This document shows, one piece after another, positions 8,614 to 15,694 of a stretch of DNA of 64,000 nt (within the stretch, counting starts at the first letter, position 1; each line of letters opens with the position of its first letter). This stretch comes from JALORV01 sp963766365. GTDB taxonomy: Bacteria > Pseudomonadota > Gammaproteobacteria > Burkholderiales > Burkholderiaceae_F. The stretch covers positions 310,001-374,000 of the forward strand of contig CAVXZK010000005.1 of NCBI GenBank assembly GCA_963766365.1, read 5' to 3'. Position numbers and translations under genes: made by a program. The notes under the pieces are model-generated. The model saw nothing but the letters and a program-made list of their open reading frames with translations, was not told where the DNA came from and searched no databases.

Positions 8614-11346
8614 ATGATGAAGGTAGTCCTGCGCGCCATGCTCGTCGCGCTCGCGTTCTTGATGCCCGTGTCTGCCAGCCTGGCCCAGGCGCCGGCGGCG
8701 TTGTCCCTGCCGGCAGGCGTCACGCGCGGCCCGACCATTGAGGGCATCACCGAGTACCGGCTGGCCAATGGCCTTCGCTTCATCCTGTTTCCAGACCCGT
8801 CCAAGCCGACCGCCACCGTCAACATCACGTACCTCGTCGGCTCGCGCCACGAAAACTACGGCGAGACCGGCATGGCACACCTGCTTGAACATCTGATCTT
8901 CAAGGGCTCGACGAACCATCCCGCTCCCGACGTCGAGTTCAACAAGCGCGGCTTTCAGAACAACGGCACCACCTGGCTCGATCGCACCAATTACTACTCC
9001 AGCTTCCAGGCCAGCGACGACAACCTCAAGTGGGCGATCGACTGGTCGGCCGATGCGATGGTCAACTCGTTCATCGCGAAGAAGGACCTCGACTCCGAGA
9101 TGACCGTCGTGCGCAACGAGTTCGAGATGGGCAAGACGAATCCGTCGCGCCTGATGTTAGAGCGCAACCAGGCGCTGCTGTACGACTGGCACAGCTACGG
9201 CAAGTCGTCGATCGGCGCCCGCTCAGACATTGAGAACGTGCGCATCGAGAACCTGCAGGCGTTTTATCGTGCGTATTACCAGCCAGACAATGCGGTGCTC
9301 ATCGTCGCCGGCAAGTTCGACGAGGCTAAGGCAATGCGCTGGATCGTCGACGCCTTCGGCGGGATTCCGGCGCCCAAGCGAACGTTGCCAGTGCACTGGA
9401 CGGAGGAGCCGACGCACGACGGCGAGCGGCAGTTCACGATCCGTCGCAAGGGCGAAATCCAACTGGTCACAGTCGCGTACCGGCTGCCGAGCGCGCTGCA
9501 TCCGGACACGATGGCCGCCGATTTCGCGGCCGAGATCCTCGGCGACACGCCGAACGGCCGCCTGCACAAGGCGCTGGTCGAAACCGGCAAGGCCGCGCAG
9601 GTGTTCGGCTACACGCTGGCGACACGCGACCCGGGTTTCGTCATCTTCGGTGCGGTGGTGAAGAAGGGTGAAGCGCTGGAGCCGATTGCGCAGACGATGA
9701 TCGAGGTGATCGAGGGCTCGTTCGCGAAGCAACCCGCCTCCGACGCCGAGATGCAGCGCACGTTGCAGGAGGAGACGACCGCCTACGAACGCATCCTGGC
9801 GAATCCGCAGTCGTTCGGCGTCGGCCTTTCCGAGTTCGTCGCGTTGGGCGACTGGCGGCTGTTCTTCTACACGCGGGATCAGCTGCAGAAAGTGAAAGCG
9901 AAGGACGTAGACCAGGCCGCCGCGCGATATTTTCTCCGCGACAATCGTGTCGTGGGCTACTACATCCCTGAAGATAGCCCACAGCGAGCAGAGATCCCGG
10001 CGGCTCCGGCCGCGGCCGCGCTCCTTGCGCAGTATCGACCTTCGGAGCAAGGGCAGAGCGCCGAGGCGTTCGAGCCGACGCAGGAGAACATCGACAAACG
10101 CACGCGCATCCTGACGTTCGGCGAACTGAAGGTCGCGCTGCTGCCGAAGAAGAACCGTGGCGAAACCGTCAACGTGCGCACCAACTTCCGCTGGGGCGAT
10201 GCCGGCACTTTGTCCGGGCGGACGATCGAGGGTGAACTGGCCGGCGCAATGCTCGCCCGCGGTACCGACAAGATGACCCGCCAGCAGATCGCCGACGAGA
10301 TGACGCGCCTGCAGATGACCGGCGGCCTGCTCGGATTCCAGACCACCCGCACCCATCTGCCGGGATCGCTGCGCCTGTTGGCGGATGTGGTGCGCAACGC
10401 GAACTTCCCGGCGCCGGAGTACCAGCAACTGCAGCGCGAGGCGGTCACCGGAATGTCCTCGCAGCTCGACAATCCGGAAGCGCTGTCGCGCGATGTGCTC
10501 GCGACGCACTTCAATACATATCCGCCGGGCGATCCGCGCTATCACACGCCGCTGAAGCAACGCATCGATGCAGTCGGCAAGGTGCCGCTGGAAGCGGTGA
10601 AGAAGTACCACGGCGATTTCTATGGCACCGCGCGGGGGGAGATCTCGATCGTGGGCGATTTCGACGACAAGGCGATCGAGCCGCTGCTGAAGGAACTGTT
10701 CGCCGGCTGGACGTCGAAGGCGCCGTATGCGCTGGTCGAGCGCGAATATCGGGAAGTGAAGCCCGCGCGCCTGGTCATCGACACGCCGGACAAGGAGAAC
10801 GCCGTGTTTCGCGCGCGGCAGGAATTTCCGTTGCGCGATGACGATCCCGATGCGCCGCCGCTGATGATCGCCGTCGAGATCCTCGGTGGAGGTTCCGGGT
10901 TGTCGAACCGGTTGATCACGCGACTGCGACAGAAAGACGGACTGAGCTACGGCGTCGGCGCCGGACTTGGCCTCGGTTCACGCGAGCGCCTCGCGGCGTT
11001 CTCGATCGGCGGCATCGCCGCGCCCCAGAACGTCAACCGCGCCGAGCAGGCGCTGCGTGAAGAACTCGAGCGGGCGCGCCGGGACGGCTTCACCGCCACT
11101 GAAGTCGAAGACGCAAAGAAAGGGCTGCTGCAGTCGCGCTTGATGAACCGTTCCCAGGATCCGGTGGTGGCCTCTGCCTGGATCAGCTACCTGGACCTCG
11201 ACCGGACGTTTGCGTTCTCGAAGCAGTTCGAGGAGCGGTTACTGGCAGTCACGCCCGAGCAGGCGAGCGCCGCATTCCGCAAGCACATCGATCCCGAGAG
11301 GATGACCTTCGTCATCGCCGGCGATGCGAAGAAGGGCGCGAAATAG
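8614..11346 (+). CDS. M16 family zinc metallopeptidase (pitrilysin/insulinase type), exported
   Basis: A 910-residue protein with an N-terminal signal peptide (hydrophobic stretch to about residue 23, then SLAQA). The inverted zinc motif HxxEH is His89-Glu92-His93 in MAHLLEHLIFKGS, with a third ligand candidate Glu169 in RNEFEMG. The spacing matches M16 peptidases. The second half (from about residue 500) is a second, non-catalytic M16 domain (RLRQKDGLSYGVGAGLGLG), giving the tandem clam-shell layout. It is probably periplasmic and degrades peptides. The start ATG is chosen for the TGGAG ribosome site 5 bases upstream and for placing the signal peptide at the N-terminus; an upstream in-frame start would bury it. 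Confidence 0.93.
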   Translation: MMKVVLRAMLVALAFLMPVSASLAQAPAALSLPAGVTRGPTIEGITEYRLANGLRFILFPDPSKPTATVNITYLVGSRHENYGETGMAHLLEHLIFKGSTNHPAPDVEFNKRGFQNNGTTWLDRTNYYSSFQASDDNLKWAIDWSADAMVNSFIAKKDLDSEMTVVRNEFEMGKTNPSRLMLERNQALLYDWHSYGKSSIGARSDIENVRIENLQAFYRAYYQPDNAVLIVAGKFDEAKAMRWIVDAFGGIPAPKRTLPVHWTEEPTHDGERQFTIRRKGEIQLVTVAYRLPSALHPDTMAADFAAEILGDTPNGRLHKALVETGKAAQVFGYTLATRDPGFVIFGAVVKKGEALEPIAQTMIEVIEGSFAKQPASDAEMQRTLQEETTAYERILANPQSFGVGLSEFVALGDWRLFFYTRDQLQKVKAKDVDQAAARYFLRDNRVVGYYIPEDSPQRAEIPAAPAAAALLAQYRPSEQGQSAEAFEPTQENIDKRTRILTFGELKVALLPKKNRGETVNVRTNFRWGDAGTLSGRTIEGELAGAMLARGTDKMTRQQIADEMTRLQMTGGLLGFQTTRTHLPGSLRLLADVVRNANFPAPEYQQLQREAVTGMSSQLDNPEALSRDVLATHFNTYPPGDPRYHTPLKQRIDAVGKVPLEAVKKYHGDFYGTARGEISIVGDFDDKAIEPLLKELFAGWTSKAPYALVEREYREVKPARLVIDTPDKENAVFRARQEFPLRDDDPDAPPLMIAVEILGGGSGLSNRLITRLRQKDGLSYGVGAGLGLGSRERLAAFSIGGIAAPQNVNRAEQALREELERARRDGFTATEVEDAKKGLLQSRLMNRSQDPVVASAWISYLDLDRTFAFSKQFEERLLAVTPEQASAAFRKHIDPERMTFVIAGDAKKGAK

Positions 11347-11810
11347 TGGCCTACGGGGACTTCCGCCTGCGCCTGCCGCTGCGCGTGCGGTGGGCGGAGG
11401 TTGACCTGCAGGGCGTGGTCTTCAATGGCCACTACCTGACGTACTGCGATGTTTGCGTCACCGAGTACTGGCGCGCGATCGGCATGCCGTATCCGACGGC
11501 GTTCTTCGCGATCGGCTCGGACCTCTATGTCCGCAGGGCCACGCTGGAGTACCACGCGGCCGCAGTGTTCGATGACGAGCTCGACCTGTGCGGCCGGACT
11601 ACCCAGCTGGGCAAGACCAGCCTGACCTTCAAAGTCGAAATGTTCCGGCGCGGTGAGCCCGGGTCGCCGCTGATCGAAGGCGAACTGGTGTACGTCAACA
11701 CCGATCCAGCGACGCGGACGCCGCGTCCGCTGCCGCAGCGACTTCGGGAACGTGTACGGGCGTTCGAAACGACCGCCTCCGCTGAGCAGGGCGCAGATGC
11801 TGCGGGTTGA
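11346..11810 (+). CDS. acyl-CoA thioesterase, 4HBT/YbgC hotdog family
   Basis: A 154-residue hotdog-fold thioesterase. The motif VRWAEVDLQGVVFNGHYLTYCD has the catalytic aspartate (Asp20) and the NGHYL helix start of the YbgC/4-hydroxybenzoyl-CoA thioesterase group. It hydrolyses acyl-CoA thioesters, substrate unknown. Translation starts at GTG, whose G is the last base of the M16 peptidase stop codon (TAGTG), so the two are coupled. Its 3' end overlaps the next gene by 14 bases. Confidence 0.88.
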   Translation: MAYGDFRLRLPLRVRWAEVDLQGVVFNGHYLTYCDVCVTEYWRAIGMPYPTAFFAIGSDLYVRRATLEYHAAAVFDDELDLCGRTTQLGKTSLTFKVEMFRRGEPGSPLIEGELVYVNTDPATRTPRPLPQRLRERVRAFETTASAEQGADAAG

Positions 11811-12216
11811 GCTGGGCGACTGGGAGACGATGCGGCCGTATGCGGCACCGATCCGCTTTGCGGTCTTTGTCGACGAGCAGAAGGTGCCGGCCGACTTGGA
11901 AGTCGACGACTGGGACCCGCAGTGCGTGCATGCGGTCGCGTTCGATGCGCATGACAGCGCGATCGGGACCGGCCGGTTGCTCCCCGACGGCCATATCGGG
12001 CGAATGGCGGTCACTGCCAGGGCGCGGGGGAGCGGCGTGGGCAGCGACTTGCTGCAGCACCTGATGGACGAGGCGCGCCGCCGCGGTCATGCCGCCGCAG
12101 TGCTGAGCGCACAGACGCATGCCATTCCGTTCTACCAACGGCATGGCTTCGAAGTGATTGGTGCCGAGTACCTGGACTGCGGCATCCCGCATGTCGACAT
12201 GCATCGTGCGTTGTAA
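11797..12216 (+). CDS. GNAT family N-acetyltransferase
   Basis: A 139-residue GNAT protein with MLRVELGDWETM at the start, RFAVFVDEQ (a common ElaA/YjcF-like opening), the acetyl-CoA pyrophosphate-binding motif ARGSGVGSDLLQHL near residue 76 and the closing FYQRHGFEVIG. The ATG lies inside the end of the thioesterase gene with an AGCAGG site before it; an upstream in-frame ATG would add 15 residues with no GNAT character. Substrate unknown. Confidence 0.87.
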   Translation: MLRVELGDWETMRPYAAPIRFAVFVDEQKVPADLEVDDWDPQCVHAVAFDAHDSAIGTGRLLPDGHIGRMAVTARARGSGVGSDLLQHLMDEARRRGHAAAVLSAQTHAIPFYQRHGFEVIGAEYLDCGIPHVDMHRAL

Positions 12217-12278
12217 CGCATGGCGGTCCACGCCGTTCCGAGTTGCGTGATGCGGATCACGCCGGCGCTGTCGACCAC

Positions 12279-12506
12279 CTACGGCAACGGGCCGATGCGC
12301 GAAAGCAGGGAACGCCGATTTCGCGCTGCGCTGACCAGCGCGTCAATGCCGAGCCAGCCGACGAGGGCCGCGGTGGCAAAAGCGCCGATCGGCTGATCGC
12401 TCGCAGTGGTATAGACGATCGCTATGGCGATGCCGACAAACATCAAGCCGAACGCCGCGGTGATCCAGCGTCCCGAACTCTTTCCGGTCTCGGTCGGTTT
12501 GCTCAT
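12279..12506 (-). CDS. small membrane protein, unknown function
   Basis: A 75-residue reading frame starting MSKPTETGKSSGRW with two hydrophobic segments (about residues 15-33 and 44-60) and a basic tail (AARNRRSLLSR). The layout is that of a two-pass inner membrane protein with cytoplasmic ends. I do not recognise a family. A longer in-frame ATG adds 27 polar residues and looks less likely. No strong ribosome site is visible before the chosen start, so the start is uncertain. It is convergent with the GNAT gene and divergent from the methyltransferase gene. Confidence 0.6.
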   Translation of the reverse strand: MSKPTETGKSSGRWITAAFGLMFVGIAIAIVYTTASDQPIGAFATAALVGWLGIDALVSAARNRRSLLSRIGPLP

Positions 12507-12650
12507 GAAGGGGTCGTTCTCGTCTGTGCAATACGATTCTCGCCCGAGACGGTGGCATCTGCCATCGGCTGCGAGTCGACGGCGCAATGACGGTTTTCAT
12601 TCGAACGTCTTCTAAGATCCATTGCCAGGGCCTCTCTCACGGACTTTACG

Positions 12651-13310
12651 ATGAATTCGCTTCTTCTCCGCCTGCTGGCCTGCGCACTCTCGCTACTCGG
12701 CGTCGGCAACCCGCTGGCGCAGACGCCGCACACGCACCAGCACAGTTTCTCGGGTGCTGACGGCTGGGCCAAGGTATTCGACGACCCGGAACGCGACCGC
12801 TGGCAGAAGCCGCACGAGGTGATCAGGGCGCTCGAGCTGGCATCAAGTTCGGTGATCGCTGACATTGGTGCCGGCACGGGCTACTTCGCAGCGCGGCTCG
12901 CTCACATGACGCCGGGAGGACATGTTTACGCCGTGGACCTGGAGCCTGACATGGTCAAGTACCTCGGGGAGCGAGCGAAGCGCGAAGGCCTGAAGAATCT
13001 GGTGGCGGTGCAAGCCAAGCCCGACAGTCCCGCGCTACCGGACAAGGTAGACCGGATACTCCTCGTCGACACCTACCACCACATCAGTGACCGGAGCGCC
13101 TACTTCAAGCGCCTGCGAGACGCCCTCAAGCCGGGTGGACGAGTCGCAATCATCGACTTCACCGCAGAGTCACCCGTCGGGCCGCCAAAGAGCGCGCGGA
13201 TCTCCGCGCGGAAGGTCACCGAGGAGATGACCCTCGCCGGCTATGCGCAAGTCACACAGCACGCATTCCTTCCCTACCAGTTCTTCCTGGTATTCGAACC
13301 CAGACGGTGA
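12651..13310 (+). CDS. class I SAM-dependent methyltransferase with signal peptide
   Basis: A 219-residue protein. Residues 1-24 form a signal-peptide-like stretch ending in NPLAQ. The remainder is a Rossmann methyltransferase with motif I VIADIGAGTGYFAARL near residue 70, motif II VYAVDLEPDMV, post-I residues and LKPGGRVAIIDF near residue 160. A His-rich segment (TPHTHQHSF) follows the signal peptide. The combination predicts export to the periplasm, where SAM is not normally available, so the true location is open; the hydrophobic segment might be a membrane anchor. The substrate is unknown. It is a single-gene unit. Confidence 0.85.
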   Translation: MNSLLLRLLACALSLLGVGNPLAQTPHTHQHSFSGADGWAKVFDDPERDRWQKPHEVIRALELASSSVIADIGAGTGYFAARLAHMTPGGHVYAVDLEPDMVKYLGERAKREGLKNLVAVQAKPDSPALPDKVDRILLVDTYHHISDRSAYFKRLRDALKPGGRVAIIDFTAESPVGPPKSARISARKVTEEMTLAGYAQVTQHAFLPYQFFLVFEPRR

Positions 13311-13437
13311 TTCCGCTTGCATGTGTCTCCGGAAACATCGTCCTGCAGACGGTTGGAACCAACGACTTGCAGTTTGTCCCTATCGCTGATTGGTCTTATG
13401 CGTCGCACCGGAACAATAATTCTGCAGCTTGTACGAG

Positions 13438-13456
13438 CGCGCCTCGGAGAGGCGCG
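13438..13456. repeat. perfect 8-bp hairpin in a 266-bp gene-free stretch
   Basis: CGCGCCTC and GAGGCGCG are separated by GGA in the 266 bases between the methyltransferase stop and the toxin gene. No run of T follows on either strand, so it is not a standard terminator. Apart from this hairpin I see no convincing gene or known RNA in the stretch; the short open frames have no family resemblance. Confidence 0.5.
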
Positions 13457-13576
13457 TCTAGATTGGGTCTCGGACCGAGTTCGACCCGGAGAGGGAGGAC
13501 CGTAGTCGTTAAGGGTTGTCCGACGTCTGCCCGATGAGCCGACGTACTTGCCATGCCCGAAAGCGGCCCTGACGTC

Positions 13577-13888
13577 CTACAAGTAATCGTCCTCGCGCTG
13601 GTGGCGGACGGCAAGAATCGTGACGACGTCGCTGCCCTCAATCTCGAAGAGTGCGACATACCCAGCGGAGTCGAACGGGATGACGAGTTCGCGCAGGAAA
13701 GGGCTGCCACCACCGCTGGCCTTCCGATAGCTGAACGGGGACTGCTCAAGACCGGATAGGGCGTGACGGATGGCTTCCAGCGCGCGCTCAGCCAGCTCCC
13801 AGTCCGTCGCATCGCGGCGGAGGATGAACTCATACAGCCGGACCAGGTCGTTCTCGGCCTCACGGGTGAAGCGGACGCGAAATGTCAC
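13577..13888 (-). CDS. type II toxin-antitoxin toxin, RelE/ParE family
   Basis: A 103-residue protein with ParE/RelE-fold features: VRFTREAENDLVRLYEFI at the N-terminus, a helical middle (AERALEAIRHALSGLEQSPFSYRK) and the conserved FLRELVIPFDSAGYVALFEIEG...VVTILAVRHQREDDY strand and tail. The family either poisons DNA gyrase (ParE) or cleaves mRNA on the ribosome (RelE); this tail favours ParE-like. Its start overlaps the antitoxin gene by 4 bases, the usual coupled antitoxin-first order. Confidence 0.88.
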   Translation of the reverse strand: MTFRVRFTREAENDLVRLYEFILRRDATDWELAERALEAIRHALSGLEQSPFSYRKASGGGSPFLRELVIPFDSAGYVALFEIEGSDVVTILAVRHQREDDYL

Positions 13889-14160
13889 TTCGCAGCTGCA
13901 GTCCGCTTGGCTTTCTGCAACATGCCCTCCAGGCGTCCCAGCACTTTGCCTGCGGGCACGTAGTCCTGGTTCCGCATTGCCGCACTCCTCGATTTGAGGC
14001 CCCTGGCGATGAACTCACGCTGAGCCTGGCGACGCTGCACGCCGTCCCGGATCGACTGCTCCACGAAGCTGGACAGAGATTCGCCTTCTTCAAGAACGTC
14101 TTCGGCGGCAGTCCTGAGTTCGGGCTCGACCCGGAGGGAAGGAATGGTGGCGGTCTTCAT
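13885..14160 (-). CDS. antitoxin of ParE-type toxin, ribbon-helix-helix-like
   Basis: A 91-residue protein directly upstream of the toxin gene. The start MKTATIPSLRVEPELRTAAEDVL reads as a ribbon-helix-helix beta strand and helix (DNA-binding, dimerising). The second half is basic and would wrap the toxin (GLKSRSAAMRNQDYV). A GGAG ribosome site precedes the ATG and overlaps an inverted repeat that could be its own operator. This pairing is the basis for the call; the exact antitoxin family is not certain. Confidence 0.82.
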   Translation of the reverse strand: MKTATIPSLRVEPELRTAAEDVLEEGESLSSFVEQSIRDGVQRRQAQREFIARGLKSRSAAMRNQDYVPAGKVLGRLEGMLQKAKRTAAAK

Positions 14161-14169
14161 CGAAACTCC

Positions 14170-14191
14170 ATGCGTCGCATTTGCAACGCAT
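14170..14191. promoter_or_regulatory. candidate operator of the toxin-antitoxin operon
   Basis: A 6-bp perfect inverted repeat, ATGCGT and ACGCAT separated by 10 bases, starts 10 bases upstream of the antitoxin ATG and abuts its GGAG ribosome site. Antitoxins of this type repress their own operon through palindromes at such positions, so this is the likely autoregulatory site. Confidence 0.45.
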
Positions 14192-14449
14192 TCTCAGGCA
14201 AATCCGCGACGTCCGCAAGTGCACCGGCCCGAATCGAATGGAGACGGCCGTTCGTGGCCGGACACGGCCATCATCGAAGTCGCGATGCATCACTATGAGC
14301 CACCACGGCGGTGGAAGCATAGTTTTGCAGTCTCCTCATTGGAATCATGACTTTTCAGTAACTGCAAAAGTTCGGTTCCAGACACAGCATGGACGGCCTT
14401 TCACTGCCGGGACCCCTGAGCAATCACGAATATTCACGCACAAATGTGA

Positions 14450-14478
14450 TTGATGCCCAGTCAGCATCGGCATACGAT
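14450..14478 (+). promoter_or_regulatory. candidate sigma-70 promoter of a small RNA
   Basis: TTGATG, a 17-base spacer, then TACGAT. Each box matches the consensus at 4 of 6 positions with ideal spacing. It points into the structured stretch that ends in the terminator at 14704-14738. The surrounding bases are less GC-rich than the neighbouring genes. Confidence 0.4.
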
Positions 14479-14484
14479 CTTCTC

Positions 14485-14740
14485 GCCGGCAATTCCGCCG
14501 GCAATGGTGAAAGTTCAGAGATGAGCGACGCGATCGGCACACTACAGTCCAGGGAGCGACCCCAGTTCGCTTTCGTGGGCATGTGTCGGCAGGCTGATAG
14601 GCCTGTCGAGACCGCGTCGCTGGCCGGCGCGTGGTCAAGCCTTTCTATGCAGGCCCATGATCCGGGCGGAGGTCCAGGCGTGTAGCTGGACCAGGCTGCC
14701 TCCAAGCCCGGATCGCGTCGAACGCCTCCGGGCTTTTTGT
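14485..14740 (+). ncRNA. candidate structured small RNA, about 255 nt
   Basis: The 609 bases between the antitoxin and the next small gene contain no convincing protein gene but several hairpins in a row on the plus strand. These are GCCGGC/GCCGGC near 14487-14504, CGGCAGGC/GCCTGTCG (8 pairs including one G-U) near 14587-14608, and the nested GGAGG...CCTCC and GGTCCAG/CTGGACC pairs near 14670-14703. They are followed by an intrinsic terminator. A promoter-like sequence lies just upstream. It does not resemble tmRNA, RNase P RNA, 4.5S or 6S RNA as I know them. Confidence 0.4.
14704..14738 (+). terminator. Rho-independent terminator
   Basis: AAGCCCGGA pairs perfectly with TCCGGGCTT over a 14-base loop, and the descending arm runs into TTTTT. 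Nothing that looks like a protein gene ends here, so it most likely ends the candidate small RNA. It could also act as an attenuator in the leader of the 68-aa gene that starts 32 bases later. Confidence 0.75.
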
Positions 14741-14769
14741 TGGCTGCAGCCACCCGTCAGGAGAGTGTC

Positions 14770-14976
14770 ATGCAACGCAAGCATGTGGCGAAGAACGACT
14801 TCTTCTATGCCTTCGTGATGTTCGCGATGTTTGCGGTGGTGGTCTTCAACGTCGCCGCCGAATTCTTCGACAGCCATCCCGAGGCATTCCTCGTGGACTT
14901 CAACGAGGCCGTCGAGCCTCGCGTGATGACCGCGGAAGCCGACGCGCATGCCTTTGTGGCCATGCGCGCGGCATAG
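14770..14976 (+). CDS. small single-pass membrane protein, unknown function
   Basis: A 68-residue frame starting MQRKHVAKNDFFYAFVMF, with one hydrophobic segment at about residues 12-30 and an acidic, soluble C-terminal half. A good AGGAG ribosome site lies 6 bases before the ATG, which supports translation. No family recognised. It follows a terminator and is the only gene on this strand before the HIT gene, so it is probably monocistronic, or controlled by read-through of that terminator. Confidence 0.6.
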   Translation: MQRKHVAKNDFFYAFVMFAMFAVVVFNVAAEFFDSHPEAFLVDFNEAVEPRVMTAEADAHAFVAMRAA

Positions 14977-15189
14977 AGGTCGAGGTGAAGCCGAGACGTC
15001 CGACCAGCCGTGTGCACATGGCATCGCTGGTCGGAGTACGGCCCAGCCTATCGATCAGGTCAGCGCGGACTTCGTGGAGCAGCACGTGTGTGCGGCATCA
15101 GTGGCAATGGTTGATGGACCGCATCCGTCCGTCGAGTTCATGACGGACCTTGCGGCACAAGCACGAGCCGTGGATCACGAGACCTCCTG

Positions 15190-15621
15190 TCACGTCAGTG
15201 CGTTGCGCACCGCCGACGCGACCGATTGCAGCGCCGACCGCTCGGGCAGTATCCCGAAGTCCGGTCCATAGCGCAGTCCGAAACCGTCCCCATCGAAGCG
15301 CGGCACCACGTGCAGATGCGCATGGAAGACTTCCTGTCCTGCCACCTCACCGTCCGCGAGGAAGAAATTGACGCCCTCGCACTTCACTCCGCTGCGACGA
15401 AGCGCCGCAGCCAGGCGTTGTCCAACTTCGAACATCCGCCCGCCAGCGATGGCATCAAGCTCCGCCAGGTGAGCCGCGTGCCGGACCGGAATGACAAGGA
15501 GGTGCCCCGGGTTGACCGGACGGATGTCCATGAAGGCGCAGACCAGTTCGTCGCGGTAGACAATGCTGGCCAGTGCACGGCCGGCGACGATGTCACAGAA
15601 AGCGCAGGATGTGGTTTCCAT
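15190..15621 (-). CDS. HIT family (histidine triad) nucleotide-binding protein
   Basis: A 143-residue protein with the histidine triad HAHLHVVPR (His100, His102, His104). Histidine-triad proteins are nucleoside phosphoramidate or dinucleoside polyphosphate hydrolases/transferases. The N-terminal CAFCDIVAGR resembles the CxxC start found in HinT/Fhit-like bacterial proteins. The upstream 213 bases have no convincing gene. Exact substrate unknown. Confidence 0.92.
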   Translation of the reverse strand: METTSCAFCDIVAGRALASIVYRDELVCAFMDIRPVNPGHLLVIPVRHAAHLAELDAIAGGRMFEVGQRLAAALRRSGVKCEGVNFFLADGEVAGQEVFHAHLHVVPRFDGDGFGLRYGPDFGILPERSALQSVASAVRNALT

Positions 15622-15694
15622 CGTTGGTCAATCGAATGCGGTCAAGCGGACACCCCGGCCGTGTCAGTGCGCTGAAGCGTGGGTCGGGGCGGAG

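Noticed and set aside
9223..10611. 462-codon frame antisense to the M16 peptidase
   Set aside because: No family features; the plus-strand peptidase with its zinc motif is clearly the gene.
13307..13537. Short plus-strand frames after the methyltransferase gene
   Set aside because: No ribosome site, no family resemblance, and they run through the GC hairpin at 13438-13456.
14900..15085. 61-codon minus-strand frame next to the HIT gene
   Set aside because: Overlaps the better supported 68-aa gene, has no clear ribosome site and an Arg-rich shadow-like tail.
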